From: Oscillospiraceae bacterium
Lineage (GTDB): Bacteria; Bacillota; Clostridia; Oscillospirales; Oscillospiraceae
DNA length: 45,542 nt
Assembly: GCA_017430985.1 (NCBI GenBank)
Contig: JAFRLZ010000027.1
Coordinates: 1 to 45,542 of the forward strand
Direction: 5' to 3'
The position numbers were made by a program, and so were the translations under genes. The notes under the pieces were generated by a model. The model searched no databases. It saw only the letters and a list, made by a program, of their open reading frames with translations, and was not told the DNA's origin. Shown piece after piece: positions 1 through 6,972 of the stretch (within the stretch, counting starts at the first letter, position 1; each line of letters opens with the position of its first letter).

Positions 1-3
1 CTC

Positions 4-32
4 TTGATTTTCCGCCGGAAGCAGAGTATACT
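4..32 (+). promoter_or_regulatory. Sigma-A type promoter of tRNA-Leu
   Basis: A TTGATT -35 hexamer at 4-9 and a TATACT -10 hexamer at 27-32 are separated by 17 bases. They lie 22 bases before the mature 5' end of the tRNA, a suitable distance for a stable RNA promoter. Seen in sequence only. Confidence 0.6.
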
Positions 33-54
33 TCATCTACACGTTCATCAGCAC

Positions 55-140
55 GCCGGTGTGATGGAATGGTAGACGTGACGGACTCAAAATCCGTTGG
101 TGGCGACACCGTGTGGGTTCGAGTCCCACCACCGGCACCA
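55..140 (+). tRNA. tRNA-Leu (anticodon CAA)
   Basis: Type II tRNA with the CCA end encoded. The acceptor stem is GCCGGTG (55-61) with CACCGGC (130-136), the discriminator is A137 and CCA is 138-140. The anticodon stem ACGGA/TCCGT encloses the loop CTCAAAA, which puts CAA at 88-90 and reads UUG leucine codons. The long variable arm folds as GGTG-GCGA-CACC, and the T-arm is GTGGG-TTCGAGT-CCCAC. Several spurious reading frames cross it on both strands. The downstream 290 bp hold a second copy of its 3' 25 bases. Confidence 0.97.
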
Positions 141-144
141 CGTC

Positions 145-209
145 AAAACAAGGCCGCAAGGTCATGTGGCGGCACAAGCACCGCCACATCGACCGGCGAC
201 CTTGTTTTT
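145..209 (+). terminator. Branched hairpin terminator after tRNA-Leu
   Basis: AAAACAAGG (145-153) pairs with CCTTGTTTT (200-208). Inside it a perfect 9-bp stem ATGTGGCGG/CCGCCACAT forms, plus GGTC/GACC. The 3' arm ends in a run of five T. This is the probable end of the tRNA-Leu transcript. Confidence 0.7.
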
Positions 210-215
210 CCTTTT

Positions 216-250
216 CCGTCGCAAACCCACTCCGTTGGGCTTTGCGACGG
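216..250. other. Hairpin in tRNA-Leu downstream region
   Basis: A 10-bp perfect stem CCGTCGCAAA/TTTGCGACGG with extra inner pairs. It lies between the tRNA terminator and the next long hairpin. No coding sequence is supported here; function unknown. Confidence 0.55.
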
Positions 251-278
251 GATCGGTTCGAATTTGGATTGCCCCGGA

Positions 279-323
279 GTACCAAAGAGAAGCACCCCTT
301 CGAGGGGTGCTTCTCTTTGGTAC
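279..323. terminator. Long near-perfect hairpin (20 bp stem)
   Basis: GTACCAAAGAGAAGCACCCC pairs with GGGGTGCTTCTCTTTGGTAC around a TTCGA loop. The pyrimidine-rich CTTCTCTTT side makes it terminator-like, but there is no T run after it. It is the hairpin immediately before the tRNA-tail element. Confidence 0.6.
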
Positions 324-331
324 TCAATAAA

Positions 332-430
332 GGGACTCGAACCCGAGGGCACTTGGCAGCATGCCGGGGGCATGATGCAACCCGAGGCGGCCTGCCCCGC
401 AGGGCAGGTCGAGTCCCACCACCGGCACCA
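332..430 (+). repeat. tRNA-Leu tail element: antisense T-arm, hairpins, and 3' tRNA copy
   Basis: Positions 332-344 are the exact reverse complement of the tRNA-Leu T-arm (115-127). Positions 406-430 copy the tRNA 3' end (116-140) with 23 of 25 bases identical, including CCA. GGGACTCGA (332-340) therefore pairs with TCGAGTCCC (409-417) and closes a domain holding two inner hairpins: CATGCC-GGG-GGCATG near 360-374 and CCTGCCC-CGCA-GGGCAGG at 391-408. No protein is supported. It may be a structured RNA, a relic of site-specific integration, or a small mobile repeat. Confidence 0.7.
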
Positions 431-462
431 GAAAAAGGGCATCCGAAAGGATGCCCTTTTTC
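431..462 (+). terminator. Rho-independent terminator after the tail element
   Basis: GAAAAAGGGCATCC-GAAA-GGATGCCCTTTTTC is a 14-bp perfect stem with a GAAA tetraloop and a T run. It starts on the base after the copied CCA. A further GCCCGCC/GGCGGGC hairpin follows at 468-484. Confidence 0.8.
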
Positions 463-554
463 TGATGGCCCGCCTTTGGCGGGCTATGATCCGCTTCGCT
501 CAATTTTGGCAAGAGGGGCATACCCTCCCCTCTCGCGCTCACCCCATGCAGGCC

Positions 555-655
555 TGAAGCTTGGTTCGGATTTGGATGGCCCCCTGCTCCTTTTGGCATT
601 GGATCGGGACTCGAACGGGAGCGGGAGTGAATGGGGCGCCGGGGGCGCTCTTTTT
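555..655 (+). repeat. Degenerate second tail-element copy ending in a terminator
   Basis: Positions 563-583 match 255-275 at 19 of 21 bases. Positions 606-616 repeat the 11-base antisense T-arm core also present at 332-342. A GGCGCC-GGG-GGCGC hairpin with five T (635-655) closes the block. The order of parts matches the upstream block, so this looks like a decayed duplicate. The region 485-555 between them shows nothing codable. Confidence 0.5.
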
Positions 656-661
656 ACGCTG

Positions 662-690
662 TTGTCCGCTCTTGATGTTTGTGATAGAAT
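662..690 (+). promoter_or_regulatory. Promoter of the formamidase-like/GNAT operon
   Basis: TTGTCC at 662-667 and TAGAAT at 685-690 with a 17-base spacer, 37 bases before the chosen start codon at 727. Confidence 0.55.
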
Positions 691-726
691 GATCGTACAC
701 ATCCACGGATGAACGGAGCTTCTTTT

Positions 727-1347
727 ATGAAAATGATCGACATTTCGCAGGAGGTCTTCTCCTGCCGCGTGTTCCCGGGCGACCCGGCCCCGGCCGCGCA
801 GCGGCTGACGCGCATGGAAGACGGCGCGCTCTATAATCTCAGCGCCTTTTCGATGTGCGCTCACAACGGGACGCACGCGGACGCGCCCCTTCACTTCTGC
901 CGCGGCGGGAAGACGATCGACGAGCTCGGTCTCGCGCCCTTCGTCGGCCCCTGCTGCGTCGCCCGGCACGAGGGCGAGGTCGGCGCGGAGGACGCGGAAG
1001 GCATCCTGCGCGCCGCGGCAGAGCTGGGCTGTGCCGAGCGCATCCTGATCGCCGGGAAAGCCTGCGTTACCGCGGGAGCGGCGAGGGTCTTCGCGGAGGC
1101 GGGGATCCTGCTCCTCGGCAACGAGAGCCAGACGGTCGGACCCGAGGATGCGCCGGCGGAGGTGCATCTGATCCTGCTCGGGGCGGGCGCCGCGCTGCTC
1201 GAGGGGCTCGTGCTCGACGGCGTCGAAGCGGGTCGGTATTTCCTGAGCGCCGCGCCGCTCAAGCTCGGCGGCTTTGAGGGCGCTCCGTGCCGGGCCGTCC
1301 TGATCGAAGTGGACGGATCCGGCGAGACGGGAGGCGCACATGATTGA
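727..1347 (+). CDS. Cyclase / kynurenine formamidase-like hydrolase
   Basis: A 206-residue cytosolic protein of the cyclase family (PF04199), which includes bacterial kynurenine formamidase (KynB) and isatin hydrolase, manganese- or zinc-dependent hydrolases. The hallmark metal-binding motif is visible as HNGTHADAPLHF near residue 47. The reading frame can begin at 709, but GGAG at 714-717 lies 9 bases before ATG 727, while 709 has no ribosome site, so 727 is chosen. The stop overlaps the next start by 8 bases, so the two are translationally coupled. No tryptophan-degradation genes are nearby, so the substrate is open; many family members are annotated only as cyclases. Confidence 0.85.
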   Translation: MKMIDISQEVFSCRVFPGDPAPAAQRLTRMEDGALYNLSAFSMCAHNGTHADAPLHFCRGGKTIDELGLAPFVGPCCVARHEGEVGAEDAEGILRAAAELGCAERILIAGKACVTAGAARVFAEAGILLLGNESQTVGPEDAPAEVHLILLGAGAALLEGLVLDGVEAGRYFLSAAPLKLGGFEGAPCRAVLIEVDGSGETGGAHD

Positions 1348-2221
1348 GTTCAGGCATTACCGGGACGAGGACTATGAGGCCCTCTGCGCCTTTCTGATCG
1401 CGCTCAACCGGGACGACCGGCGGCATATCAACTGGAACTGGGCGCGGCTGGAGTGGATGATCGAGCATCCGGAGTTCGACAAGTCTCTGCGAGCGTCCAT
1501 CGGGCTGTGGGCCGAGGGCGGGAAGCTCGTCGGCGCGGCGATCTACGACATGTACTTCGGCGAGGCCTTCTGCGGCGTGCTGCCGGAGCACACGGCGCTG
1601 TACCCCGAGGTCCTGCGCTACGCGTACGAGGCTCTGAAGGACGAGGCCGGGCTTGCCCTCGCGATCTGCGGCGAGAGCGCGGAGGAGATCGCGGCGGCGA
1701 GATCGCTGGGCTTTGTCCTCACGGAACAGGCGGAGACGATCATGAGCCGGGCGCTGGACGCCCCGCTCTCCGCGCCGCTGCCGGAGGGCTTTTCCTTTGC
1801 GGAGCTCGACCCGAGGGCGGAGCCGCGCGCCTTCCAGTGGCTGATGTGGCAGGGCTTCGACCACGGAGCCGACCTCTCGGAATTCGAGGCGGATTTTGAG
1901 AAGACCATGCGCCTCGGGCTGAAGCCCCGCCCGCATTTTGACCCTCATCTGAGCGTGGCGGCGGTCGATGAGTCCGGGGAAAAGGTCTCCTACTGCTGCG
2001 TATGGTACGACGCGCGGACCGACTATGCCTATGTGGAGCCGGTCTGCACGATCCCGGCCCGGCGCGGCCGCGGCGTCACGCGGGCCGTCGTCTTCGAGGC
2101 GCTGGATCGGGCGCGGACGCTCGGCGCGAAGAAAGCCTATGTGATCTCGGACCTGGCTTTCTATGAAAAGCTCGGCTTTGAAAAGGAGCTGCGCTTTTCT
2201 TTCTATCGAAAAGAACAATAG
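1340..2221 (+). CDS. GNAT family N-acetyltransferase
   Basis: A 293-residue protein with two GNAT-like halves. The C-terminal half has the acetyl-CoA pyrophosphate-binding pattern RRGRGVTRAVV (about residues 240-250), followed by an alanine-rich helix and the typical AFYEKLGFEKE ending near 285. The N-terminal half (FRHYRDEDYEALCAFL) resembles a degenerate GNAT domain without a clear CoA loop, as in other tandem GNAT proteins. It overlaps the upstream formamidase-like gene by 8 bases, so the pair is one operon. Family membership is secure; the acceptor substrate cannot be read from sequence. Confidence 0.85.
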   Translation: MIEFRHYRDEDYEALCAFLIALNRDDRRHINWNWARLEWMIEHPEFDKSLRASIGLWAEGGKLVGAAIYDMYFGEAFCGVLPEHTALYPEVLRYAYEALKDEAGLALAICGESAEEIAAARSLGFVLTEQAETIMSRALDAPLSAPLPEGFSFAELDPRAEPRAFQWLMWQGFDHGADLSEFEADFEKTMRLGLKPRPHFDPHLSVAAVDESGEKVSYCCVWYDARTDYAYVEPVCTIPARRGRGVTRAVVFEALDRARTLGAKKAYVISDLAFYEKLGFEKELRFSFYRKEQ

Positions 2222-2223
2222 CC

Positions 2224-2252
2224 TTGCATTTGCTTTTTCCCTTTGATACTAT
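2224..2252 (+). promoter_or_regulatory. Promoter of the zinc-ribbon gene pair
   Basis: TTGCAT (2224-2229) and TACTAT (2247-2252) with a 17-base spacer, 60 bases before the GTG start at 2312. Confidence 0.55.
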
Positions 2253-2311
2253 GAGATCGGATAAGATCTGCGGTTTCCCGGTTTTGACGATATACAAAGG
2301 AGGAGATCATC

Positions 2312-3058
2312 GTGCTGCACTCTTTTACACGCAACCACAGCGACCTGTCCACGGACGCGGGTTTTCAGTTTGAGTTTTTCTGCGACTGCTGCGGCAACGG
2401 CTTCAAAAGCAGCTTTCTGGAATCCAGCACCTACGGGCAGAAAAAGCAGTCCGAGCGCGTGGGGCGTCTCGCCTCCACGATCGGCGGTTTTCTCGGCGGT
2501 AAAGCGAGCGACCTCGGCTGGGCGCTCGAGCGCGGCAGCGACTTTCTGAGCTCGCGCCTGGGCGATCAGTCTCCCGAATGGCGCAGAGAGCATGAAAAGG
2601 CCTTCGACGCGGCCCAGGCGGAGGTGCGCCCGCAGTTCCGCAGGTGCCCGTCCTGCAACCGCTGGGTCTGCTCGGACTGCTGGAACGAGGACGAGGGCCT
2701 CTGCACCGAGTGCGCTCCGCGCGAGGCCAGCTACGTCGCGCAGGCGCGCAGCCAGGCCATGCGCCGCAACATCGACGAGGCCGCCGAGACCGCGACCGTC
2801 TGGCAGGGCAAGATCGAGACGCGCACGACCGTCTGCCCGAAGTGCGGCAAGCCCGCCGGCAGCGGCAAGTTCTGCAACTACTGCGGCGCCCCGCTTGGCA
2901 CGCAGCGCTGCCCCAACTGCGGCGCGCAGGTCGCCCTCGGCCTGAAGTTCTGCGGCGAGTGCGGCTCGCCCATGCAGAAGAGCGGCAAGTGCCCGAGCTG
3001 CGGCTTTGAAAACGAGCCCGGCATGAAGTTCTGCGGCAACTGCGGCGGCAAGCTCTGA
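2312..3058 (+). CDS. Multi-zinc-ribbon protein of unknown function
   Basis: A 248-residue cytosolic protein starting at GTG behind a strong AAAGGAGGAG site. It carries paired CxxC motifs throughout: CDCCG near residue 24, CPSC/CSDC/CTEC around 110-135, then three double-cysteine ribbons in the last 80 residues (CPKCG..CNYCG, CPNCG..CGECG, CPSCG..CGNCG). These C-terminal repeats are of the zinc-ribbon_2/DZR type. A GxxxG-rich segment (GRLASTIGGFLGGKASDLGW) lies near 52-70. The stop overlaps the next start, so it is co-translated with a protein of unknown family. Zinc ribbons of this kind bind nucleic acid or act as scaffolds; the target is unknown. Confidence 0.8.
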   Translation: MLHSFTRNHSDLSTDAGFQFEFFCDCCGNGFKSSFLESSTYGQKKQSERVGRLASTIGGFLGGKASDLGWALERGSDFLSSRLGDQSPEWRREHEKAFDAAQAEVRPQFRRCPSCNRWVCSDCWNEDEGLCTECAPREASYVAQARSQAMRRNIDEAAETATVWQGKIETRTTVCPKCGKPAGSGKFCNYCGAPLGTQRCPNCGAQVALGLKFCGECGSPMQKSGKCPSCGFENEPGMKFCGNCGGKL

Positions 3059-3978
3059 TGAAGTACGGCGGACAGGTATCCGGGCGCGACGCGGAGCTCT
3101 CCGTCGAGCGCGAGGGGCTGCGGCTCGGCAGCCGCTTTGTGGACTTCGCGGACGTTTCGGCGCTGCGTCCGATCAACCACCGGGTCTTTGTCGACACGCT
3201 CTCCGGCGAGCAGATCGAGATCTCCATGCTCGGCTTCTCCTACGACGGCTTCTGGGAGGAGCTGACGGGCTGCTTCGGCAAACGGAGTCTGGAGGCCCTG
3301 TTCGTCGAGGAAGAGCAGCTCATGCTCTGCGAGGGCGAATACGTCCTGCCGGGCGAGAGCGGCCGCGCCGCGATCGCCCTGTACCCGGATGCGGTGTGCA
3401 TCCTCCCCCAGACCCGCTCCGCCGTGCGAATCCCGCTCTGCTACGCGCAGGAGCTCCGGCTGGACGGCTATCTGCTGACTATCGCCATGCGCTCCGGCTC
3501 GCGGTACACGGTGGGCCGGATGGGCTACGACACCAAGCCCTTCGCCGAGCGCGCCGAAAACTGCGCCGCGCGCGTGAAAAAGCAGCGCGCCCAGGCGCTC
3601 GCCGCCGTCCCCCTGGCGGAGCCCTTCACCGAAAAGGGCCTGTTCCGGACGAAGCAGGCCGAGCACTGCTGGAACGCCGCCTTTGGCCGCGGCGTGTGCG
3701 CCCTCGAGTTCTTCACCGGCGAGGACGCCGCGACCTACCTGTACCGCTTTTCGGAGCCGCGGGTGCTCTTCCTCGCGCAGCTCGAGGAGGCGGCGGAGGC
3801 CGTGGGCGAGCACCGGGAGATCATCTATCTGCCGGACGCGCAGATCGCGGAAAAGCCGCTCTACCGCATGGCGGTGGACCGCTCTCCCGCTGTGCGCTTC
3901 CTGCGCGAGCGCTCGGACGGGCGGCTGATCCACAGCGCCCATCACGCCGAGAGACTGCGGGAATACCTGCGGGGATGA
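3058..3978 (+). CDS. Conserved-looking hypothetical protein paired with zinc-ribbon protein
   Basis: A 306-residue soluble protein with no signal peptide, membrane segment or family motif that I recognise. It starts on the ATG inside the previous gene's stop (TGATG), which implies co-expression. The first 150 residues are rich in short beta strands (ELSVEREGLRL, SRFVDFADVSAL, QIEISMLG), in the style of PH-like or beta-sandwich domains used in protein contact. The second half repeats this (EHCWNAAFGRGV, LEFFTGEDAATYLYRF). I infer a structural partner of the zinc-ribbon protein. No function is claimed. Confidence 0.7.
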   Translation: MKYGGQVSGRDAELSVEREGLRLGSRFVDFADVSALRPINHRVFVDTLSGEQIEISMLGFSYDGFWEELTGCFGKRSLEALFVEEEQLMLCEGEYVLPGESGRAAIALYPDAVCILPQTRSAVRIPLCYAQELRLDGYLLTIAMRSGSRYTVGRMGYDTKPFAERAENCAARVKKQRAQALAAVPLAEPFTEKGLFRTKQAEHCWNAAFGRGVCALEFFTGEDAATYLYRFSEPRVLFLAQLEEAAEAVGEHREIIYLPDAQIAEKPLYRMAVDRSPAVRFLRERSDGRLIHSAHHAERLREYLRG

Positions 3979-3989
3979 TCGATCTCATT

Positions 3990-4022
3990 AGAAGAAGCCA
4001 GCTCAAAGAGCTGGCTTCTTCT
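3990..4022. terminator. Bidirectional terminator between 3978 and surE
   Basis: AGAAGAAGCCAGCTC pairs with GAGCTGGCTTCTTCT around AAA (15 bp), with T-rich and A-rich flanks. It sits between convergent genes and can serve both strands. Confidence 0.8.
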
Positions 4023-4029
4023 TTCGTTT

Positions 4030-4767
4030 CTATTCCGCCCAGACCATCGACCGCAGGCGGCCGACCGAGACGCAGCCCGCGACCAGCGCGGCCAGGTCCG
4101 TTCCCTCCGGGATCGCGGCGGGGTCGACGCGGCTGCCGTGCTGCCGGATGCGCAGCACGCCGTCCTCGCCGCGCTCGGGCCGAAAGCCGTCGGCATAGAG
4201 CTGCAGCGGCGCGACGCGGCGCTCGTACAGCACGCCCCTGAGCTCGGCCGCCGGGCAGCCGGGGAAATTCACGTTCCAGATCGCGCCGGGGCCCGGGTCC
4301 TTTGCCATGAGTTCCCTCGCAAGCGCCGGGAGCACGGCCTCCGCCGCCCCGTATTCCTCCGGGTATTCCACGGAGAAGGCGATCGCCGGAACGCCCTGCA
4401 TGACCGCCTCCATCGCGGCGGCCACCGTGCCGGAATAGGCCACGTCGTAGCCCGCGTTCCAGCCCCGGTTGATGCCCGAAAACACGAAGTCCGGGCGGAA
4501 GGGCAGCAGATGCCCCAGCGCCGTTTTCACACAGTCGGCCGGGGTGCCGCCGAGGCGCCACGCGCCCGCGACCGGAGCCGGGAAATCCTCCTCGAGCAGG
4601 GTCATGGCCTCGTACAGCGTCAGCCTGTGGGACATGGCGCTGCACGGACGGTCCGGCGCGACGACCCAGACCTCGCCGATCCCGGCGGCCATCGCCGCGA
4701 GCCTCCGGATGCCCTCCGCCTCGATCCCGTCGTCGTTGACGACGAGGATCCTCGGTTTGTCCGCCAT
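4030..4767 (-). CDS. surE: 5'/3'-nucleotidase SurE
   Basis: A 245-residue metal-dependent nucleoside monophosphate phosphatase that salvages nucleotides in the cytosol. The family start ILVVNDDGIEAEGI gives the metal-binding aspartates at residues 12-13. The CSAMSHRLT loop and the FSGINRGWNAGYDVAYSGTVAAAME segment with its metal-ligand asparagine are also present. The frame is open to 4821, but GGAAAGGGG lies 9 bases before ATG 4767, and upstream methionines lack such a site. It is a single gene facing a divergent two-component operon. Length is typical for the family. Confidence 0.95.
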   Translation of the reverse strand: MADKPRILVVNDDGIEAEGIRRLAAMAAGIGEVWVVAPDRPCSAMSHRLTLYEAMTLLEEDFPAPVAGAWRLGGTPADCVKTALGHLLPFRPDFVFSGINRGWNAGYDVAYSGTVAAAMEAVMQGVPAIAFSVEYPEEYGAAEAVLPALARELMAKDPGPGAIWNVNFPGCPAAELRGVLYERRVAPLQLYADGFRPERGEDGVLRIRQHGSRVDPAAIPEGTDLAALVAGCVSVGRLRSMVWAE

Positions 4768-4850
4768 GCCGCTCATCCCCTTTCCGACCGATATCCTACC
4801 ATATTTCCCGCCGCCTGTCATTAATTATTCTTAAGGGTTGAAAAAATGCA

Positions 4851-4878
4851 TTGAGAACTCGCCGCTTTGTGATACAAT
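4851..4878 (+). promoter_or_regulatory. Promoter of the two-component operon
   Basis: TTGAGA (4851-4856) and TACAAT (4873-4878) with a 16-base spacer. The start codon of the regulator lies 62 bases downstream. Confidence 0.65.
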
Positions 4879-4939
4879 AAAGTTGTTTGAGTATGACTTT
4901 TTTCGGCTGCCGCGCCGCGCGGCGGAAGGGAGAATATAC

Positions 4940-5629
4940 ATGTCCGCACAGTCTCATATCCTTATCGTAGACGACGATCCCGATATCCGCAAGGTCCTGC
5001 AACTGCTGCTGCAGCCGCAGTATACGCTCTCCGCGGCGGCGGACGGACCGACCGCGCTGGAGATCCTGAAGACGGAGACGGACGTCGACCTCATCATCCT
5101 CGACGTGATGATGCCCGGCATGGACGGCTATCAGACCTGCGACGCGCTGCGCGCCTTCAGCAACGCGCCGGTGCTGTTCCTCACGGCCAAGTCCGCCGAG
5201 CGCGACCGCCTCAGCGCCTACCGCAGCGGCGGCGACGATTTCCTGTCCAAGCCCTTCTCCCAGGAGGAGCTGCTGGCCAAGATCGGCTCTCTGCTGCGCC
5301 GCTACAAGGAATACCGCGGCAAGCCGGACGCCGCGCTGGCCATCGAAAACCTGGAGGTGGACTTCTCCGCCCGCAGCGTCGTGAGCAACGGGCGCCCCGT
5401 CGCCCTGACGGACACCGAATTTGCGATCCTGGAGCATCTGCTGCGCAACCGCGGCAGCACCGTCACCGCCCCGGAGCTGTACGAGGCCGTCTGGAAGGAA
5501 AAATTCCTCCCCGGCTCCGGCAACACCGTGATGGTCCATGTGCTGAACCTGCGCCGCAAGATCGAGGAGAACCCCTCCTCGCCCAAGATCGTGCGCACCG
5601 TGTGGGGAAAGGGATATCAAATTGATTAA
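4940..5629 (+). CDS. OmpR/PhoB-family response regulator
   Basis: A 229-residue two-domain regulator. The receiver domain shows the acidic triad D11-D13, the phosphoacceptor D55 in LIILDVMMPGMDG, the switch threonine near 82 (FLTAK) and K104 in LSKPF. The C-terminal winged helix is of the OmpR type (LTDTEFAILEHLLRN ... VMVHVLNLRRKIE). The reading frame extends to 4838, but GGAAGGGA precedes ATG 4940 at good distance. The stop overlaps the start of the cognate kinase by 8 bases. The signal is unknown; the layout resembles VanR-type pairs, but no resistance genes are linked. Confidence 0.93.
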   Translation: MSAQSHILIVDDDPDIRKVLQLLLQPQYTLSAAADGPTALEILKTETDVDLIILDVMMPGMDGYQTCDALRAFSNAPVLFLTAKSAERDRLSAYRSGGDDFLSKPFSQEELLAKIGSLLRRYKEYRGKPDAALAIENLEVDFSARSVVSNGRPVALTDTEFAILEHLLRNRGSTVTAPELYEAVWKEKFLPGSGNTVMVHVLNLRRKIEENPSSPKIVRTVWGKGYQID

Positions 5630-6908
5630 GAAGCTTCTTCCCCGCTCGCTCAACGCCCGCATGCTGTTCAGCCAGCTGCTGGCGGCCTTCTGCGCGGCGC
5701 TGGTGTTCCTACTCGTCCACGCCGCCGGACGCTACGCGGTGGAGACCATCTACATGAGCCGCGCCAACGTCGGCTCCCGGCAGGCGGCGATCTATTCGGA
5801 GCTCAGCCGTTACGTCAAGCTCAACGAGATCGAGGGCAGCGACGCCGCCGCCGTCGCCAACTGGGCGCGCGCGCAGGGCAGCGTGAACATCCAGGTCTTC
5901 CCGGACGAGCTGAGCGAGAGCGACAGCGCCTATCTGCGCGCGCAGACGAGCCCGCAGTATGGCCGGCTCTATCCGATGATCTTCGCCGACGGGCGCTACA
6001 AGATCAGCATCGAGGACACCTCGGAGGAACGCGAGCTCTTCCTGTATGATATCCTCGCCGTCCTGCTCGCCGCGATCACTTATATCGTCATCCAGCTCAT
6101 CTACACCGGGCGGCTGACGCGCCGGATCGTCGCGCTCTCGCGCGAGGCGGCCGAGGTCAGCGCCGGGGACCTGGAAAAGCCGATCACCGCAAAGGGGCAG
6201 GACGAGATTGCCGCGCTGGCCCAGGACATGGACACCATGCGCCGCTCCGTGATCGAGCGCATGGGCAACGAAAAACGCGCCTGGGAGGCAAACTCCGAGC
6301 TCATCACGGCGATGTCACACGATATCCGCACCCCCATGACGAGCCTCATCGGCTATCTCGATCTCCTCAACGCCCGGGAGCTTCCGGAGGAGGAGCGCGG
6401 GCAGTACACCGCCTCCGCCTACGCGAAGGCCATGGAGCTCAAGGACCTGACGGACGAGCTGTTCCGCTACTTCCTCGTGTTCGGCCGCGCGGAGCTGGAG
6501 ATGGACAAGGAGCTTCTCGACGCGCGGCTGCTGCTCGAACAGCTGCTGGGCGAGGCGGAGTTCGATCTGCGCGAGGCGGGCTTCGACGTGCAGCGCGTGG
6601 ATCTGGAGAGCGAGGCCAGCATCTGCGCCGATCCGATGTACCTCAAGCGCGTGCTGGACAACCTCGTCTCGAACATCAAAAAGTACGCGGACAAATCCAG
6701 GCCCGTCATGTTTCTGTCGGAGCTGAAGGACGGACAGCTCAGCGTCTGCTTTTCCAACACGGTCAGCCGCTCGATGGACCGCGTCGAGAGCACCAAGATC
6801 GGCGTGCGCACCTGCGAGAAGATCATGGAGCACATGGGCGGCAGCTTCCTCACCCGCAGCGAGGACGGCCGCTACAGCGCCGAATTCTCGCTGCCTGTCC
6901 AACAGTAA
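5622..6908 (+). CDS. Membrane sensor histidine kinase (cognate of 4940 regulator)
   Basis: A 428-residue kinase starting at TTG behind AAAGGG and overlapping the regulator gene. The order is: membrane segment 1 (about 14-34), extracytoplasmic sensor loop (35-138), membrane segment 2 (about 140-162), HAMP linker, and HisKA box MSHDIRTPMTSL with H233. The ATPase N-box is DNLVSNIKKYA. No DxGxG (G1) box is seen; a TKIGVRTCEKIMEHMGG segment occupies the G2 region. Such shortened ATPase domains are seen in some VanS-like kinases of Firmicutes. It should phosphorylate the regulator encoded just upstream. Confidence 0.92.
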   Translation: MIKKLLPRSLNARMLFSQLLAAFCAALVFLLVHAAGRYAVETIYMSRANVGSRQAAIYSELSRYVKLNEIEGSDAAAVANWARAQGSVNIQVFPDELSESDSAYLRAQTSPQYGRLYPMIFADGRYKISIEDTSEERELFLYDILAVLLAAITYIVIQLIYTGRLTRRIVALSREAAEVSAGDLEKPITAKGQDEIAALAQDMDTMRRSVIERMGNEKRAWEANSELITAMSHDIRTPMTSLIGYLDLLNARELPEEERGQYTASAYAKAMELKDLTDELFRYFLVFGRAELEMDKELLDARLLLEQLLGEAEFDLREAGFDVQRVDLESEASICADPMYLKRVLDNLVSNIKKYADKSRPVMFLSELKDGQLSVCFSNTVSRSMDRVESTKIGVRTCEKIMEHMGGSFLTRSEDGRYSAEFSLPVQQ

Positions 6909-6921
6909 AAGCACATAAGAC

Positions 6922-6962
6922 AGAGCGAGCCGCCGGGGGAAACCCCGGCGGCGCGCTCTTTT
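6922..6962. terminator. Terminator between histidine kinase and CoA-transferase
   Basis: GCCGCCGGGG-GAAA-CCCCGGCGGC stem extended by GAGCG/CGCTC, followed by five T. It separates convergent genes. Confidence 0.85.
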
Positions 6963-6972
6963 TCATTCCGTT

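Noticed and set aside
116-430. Direct repeat at tRNA-Leu read as the ends of an integrated prophage or genomic island
   Set aside because: Only about 290 bp lie between the copies, with no integrase or cargo, and the antisense T-arm is not explained by integration. A deletion scar is not excluded.
37-442. Several 70-200 residue frames across tRNA-Leu and its tail (for example antisense VVGLEPTRCRHQRILSPSR)
   Set aside because: These are translations of tRNA and hairpin sequence, a well-known kind of spurious annotation.
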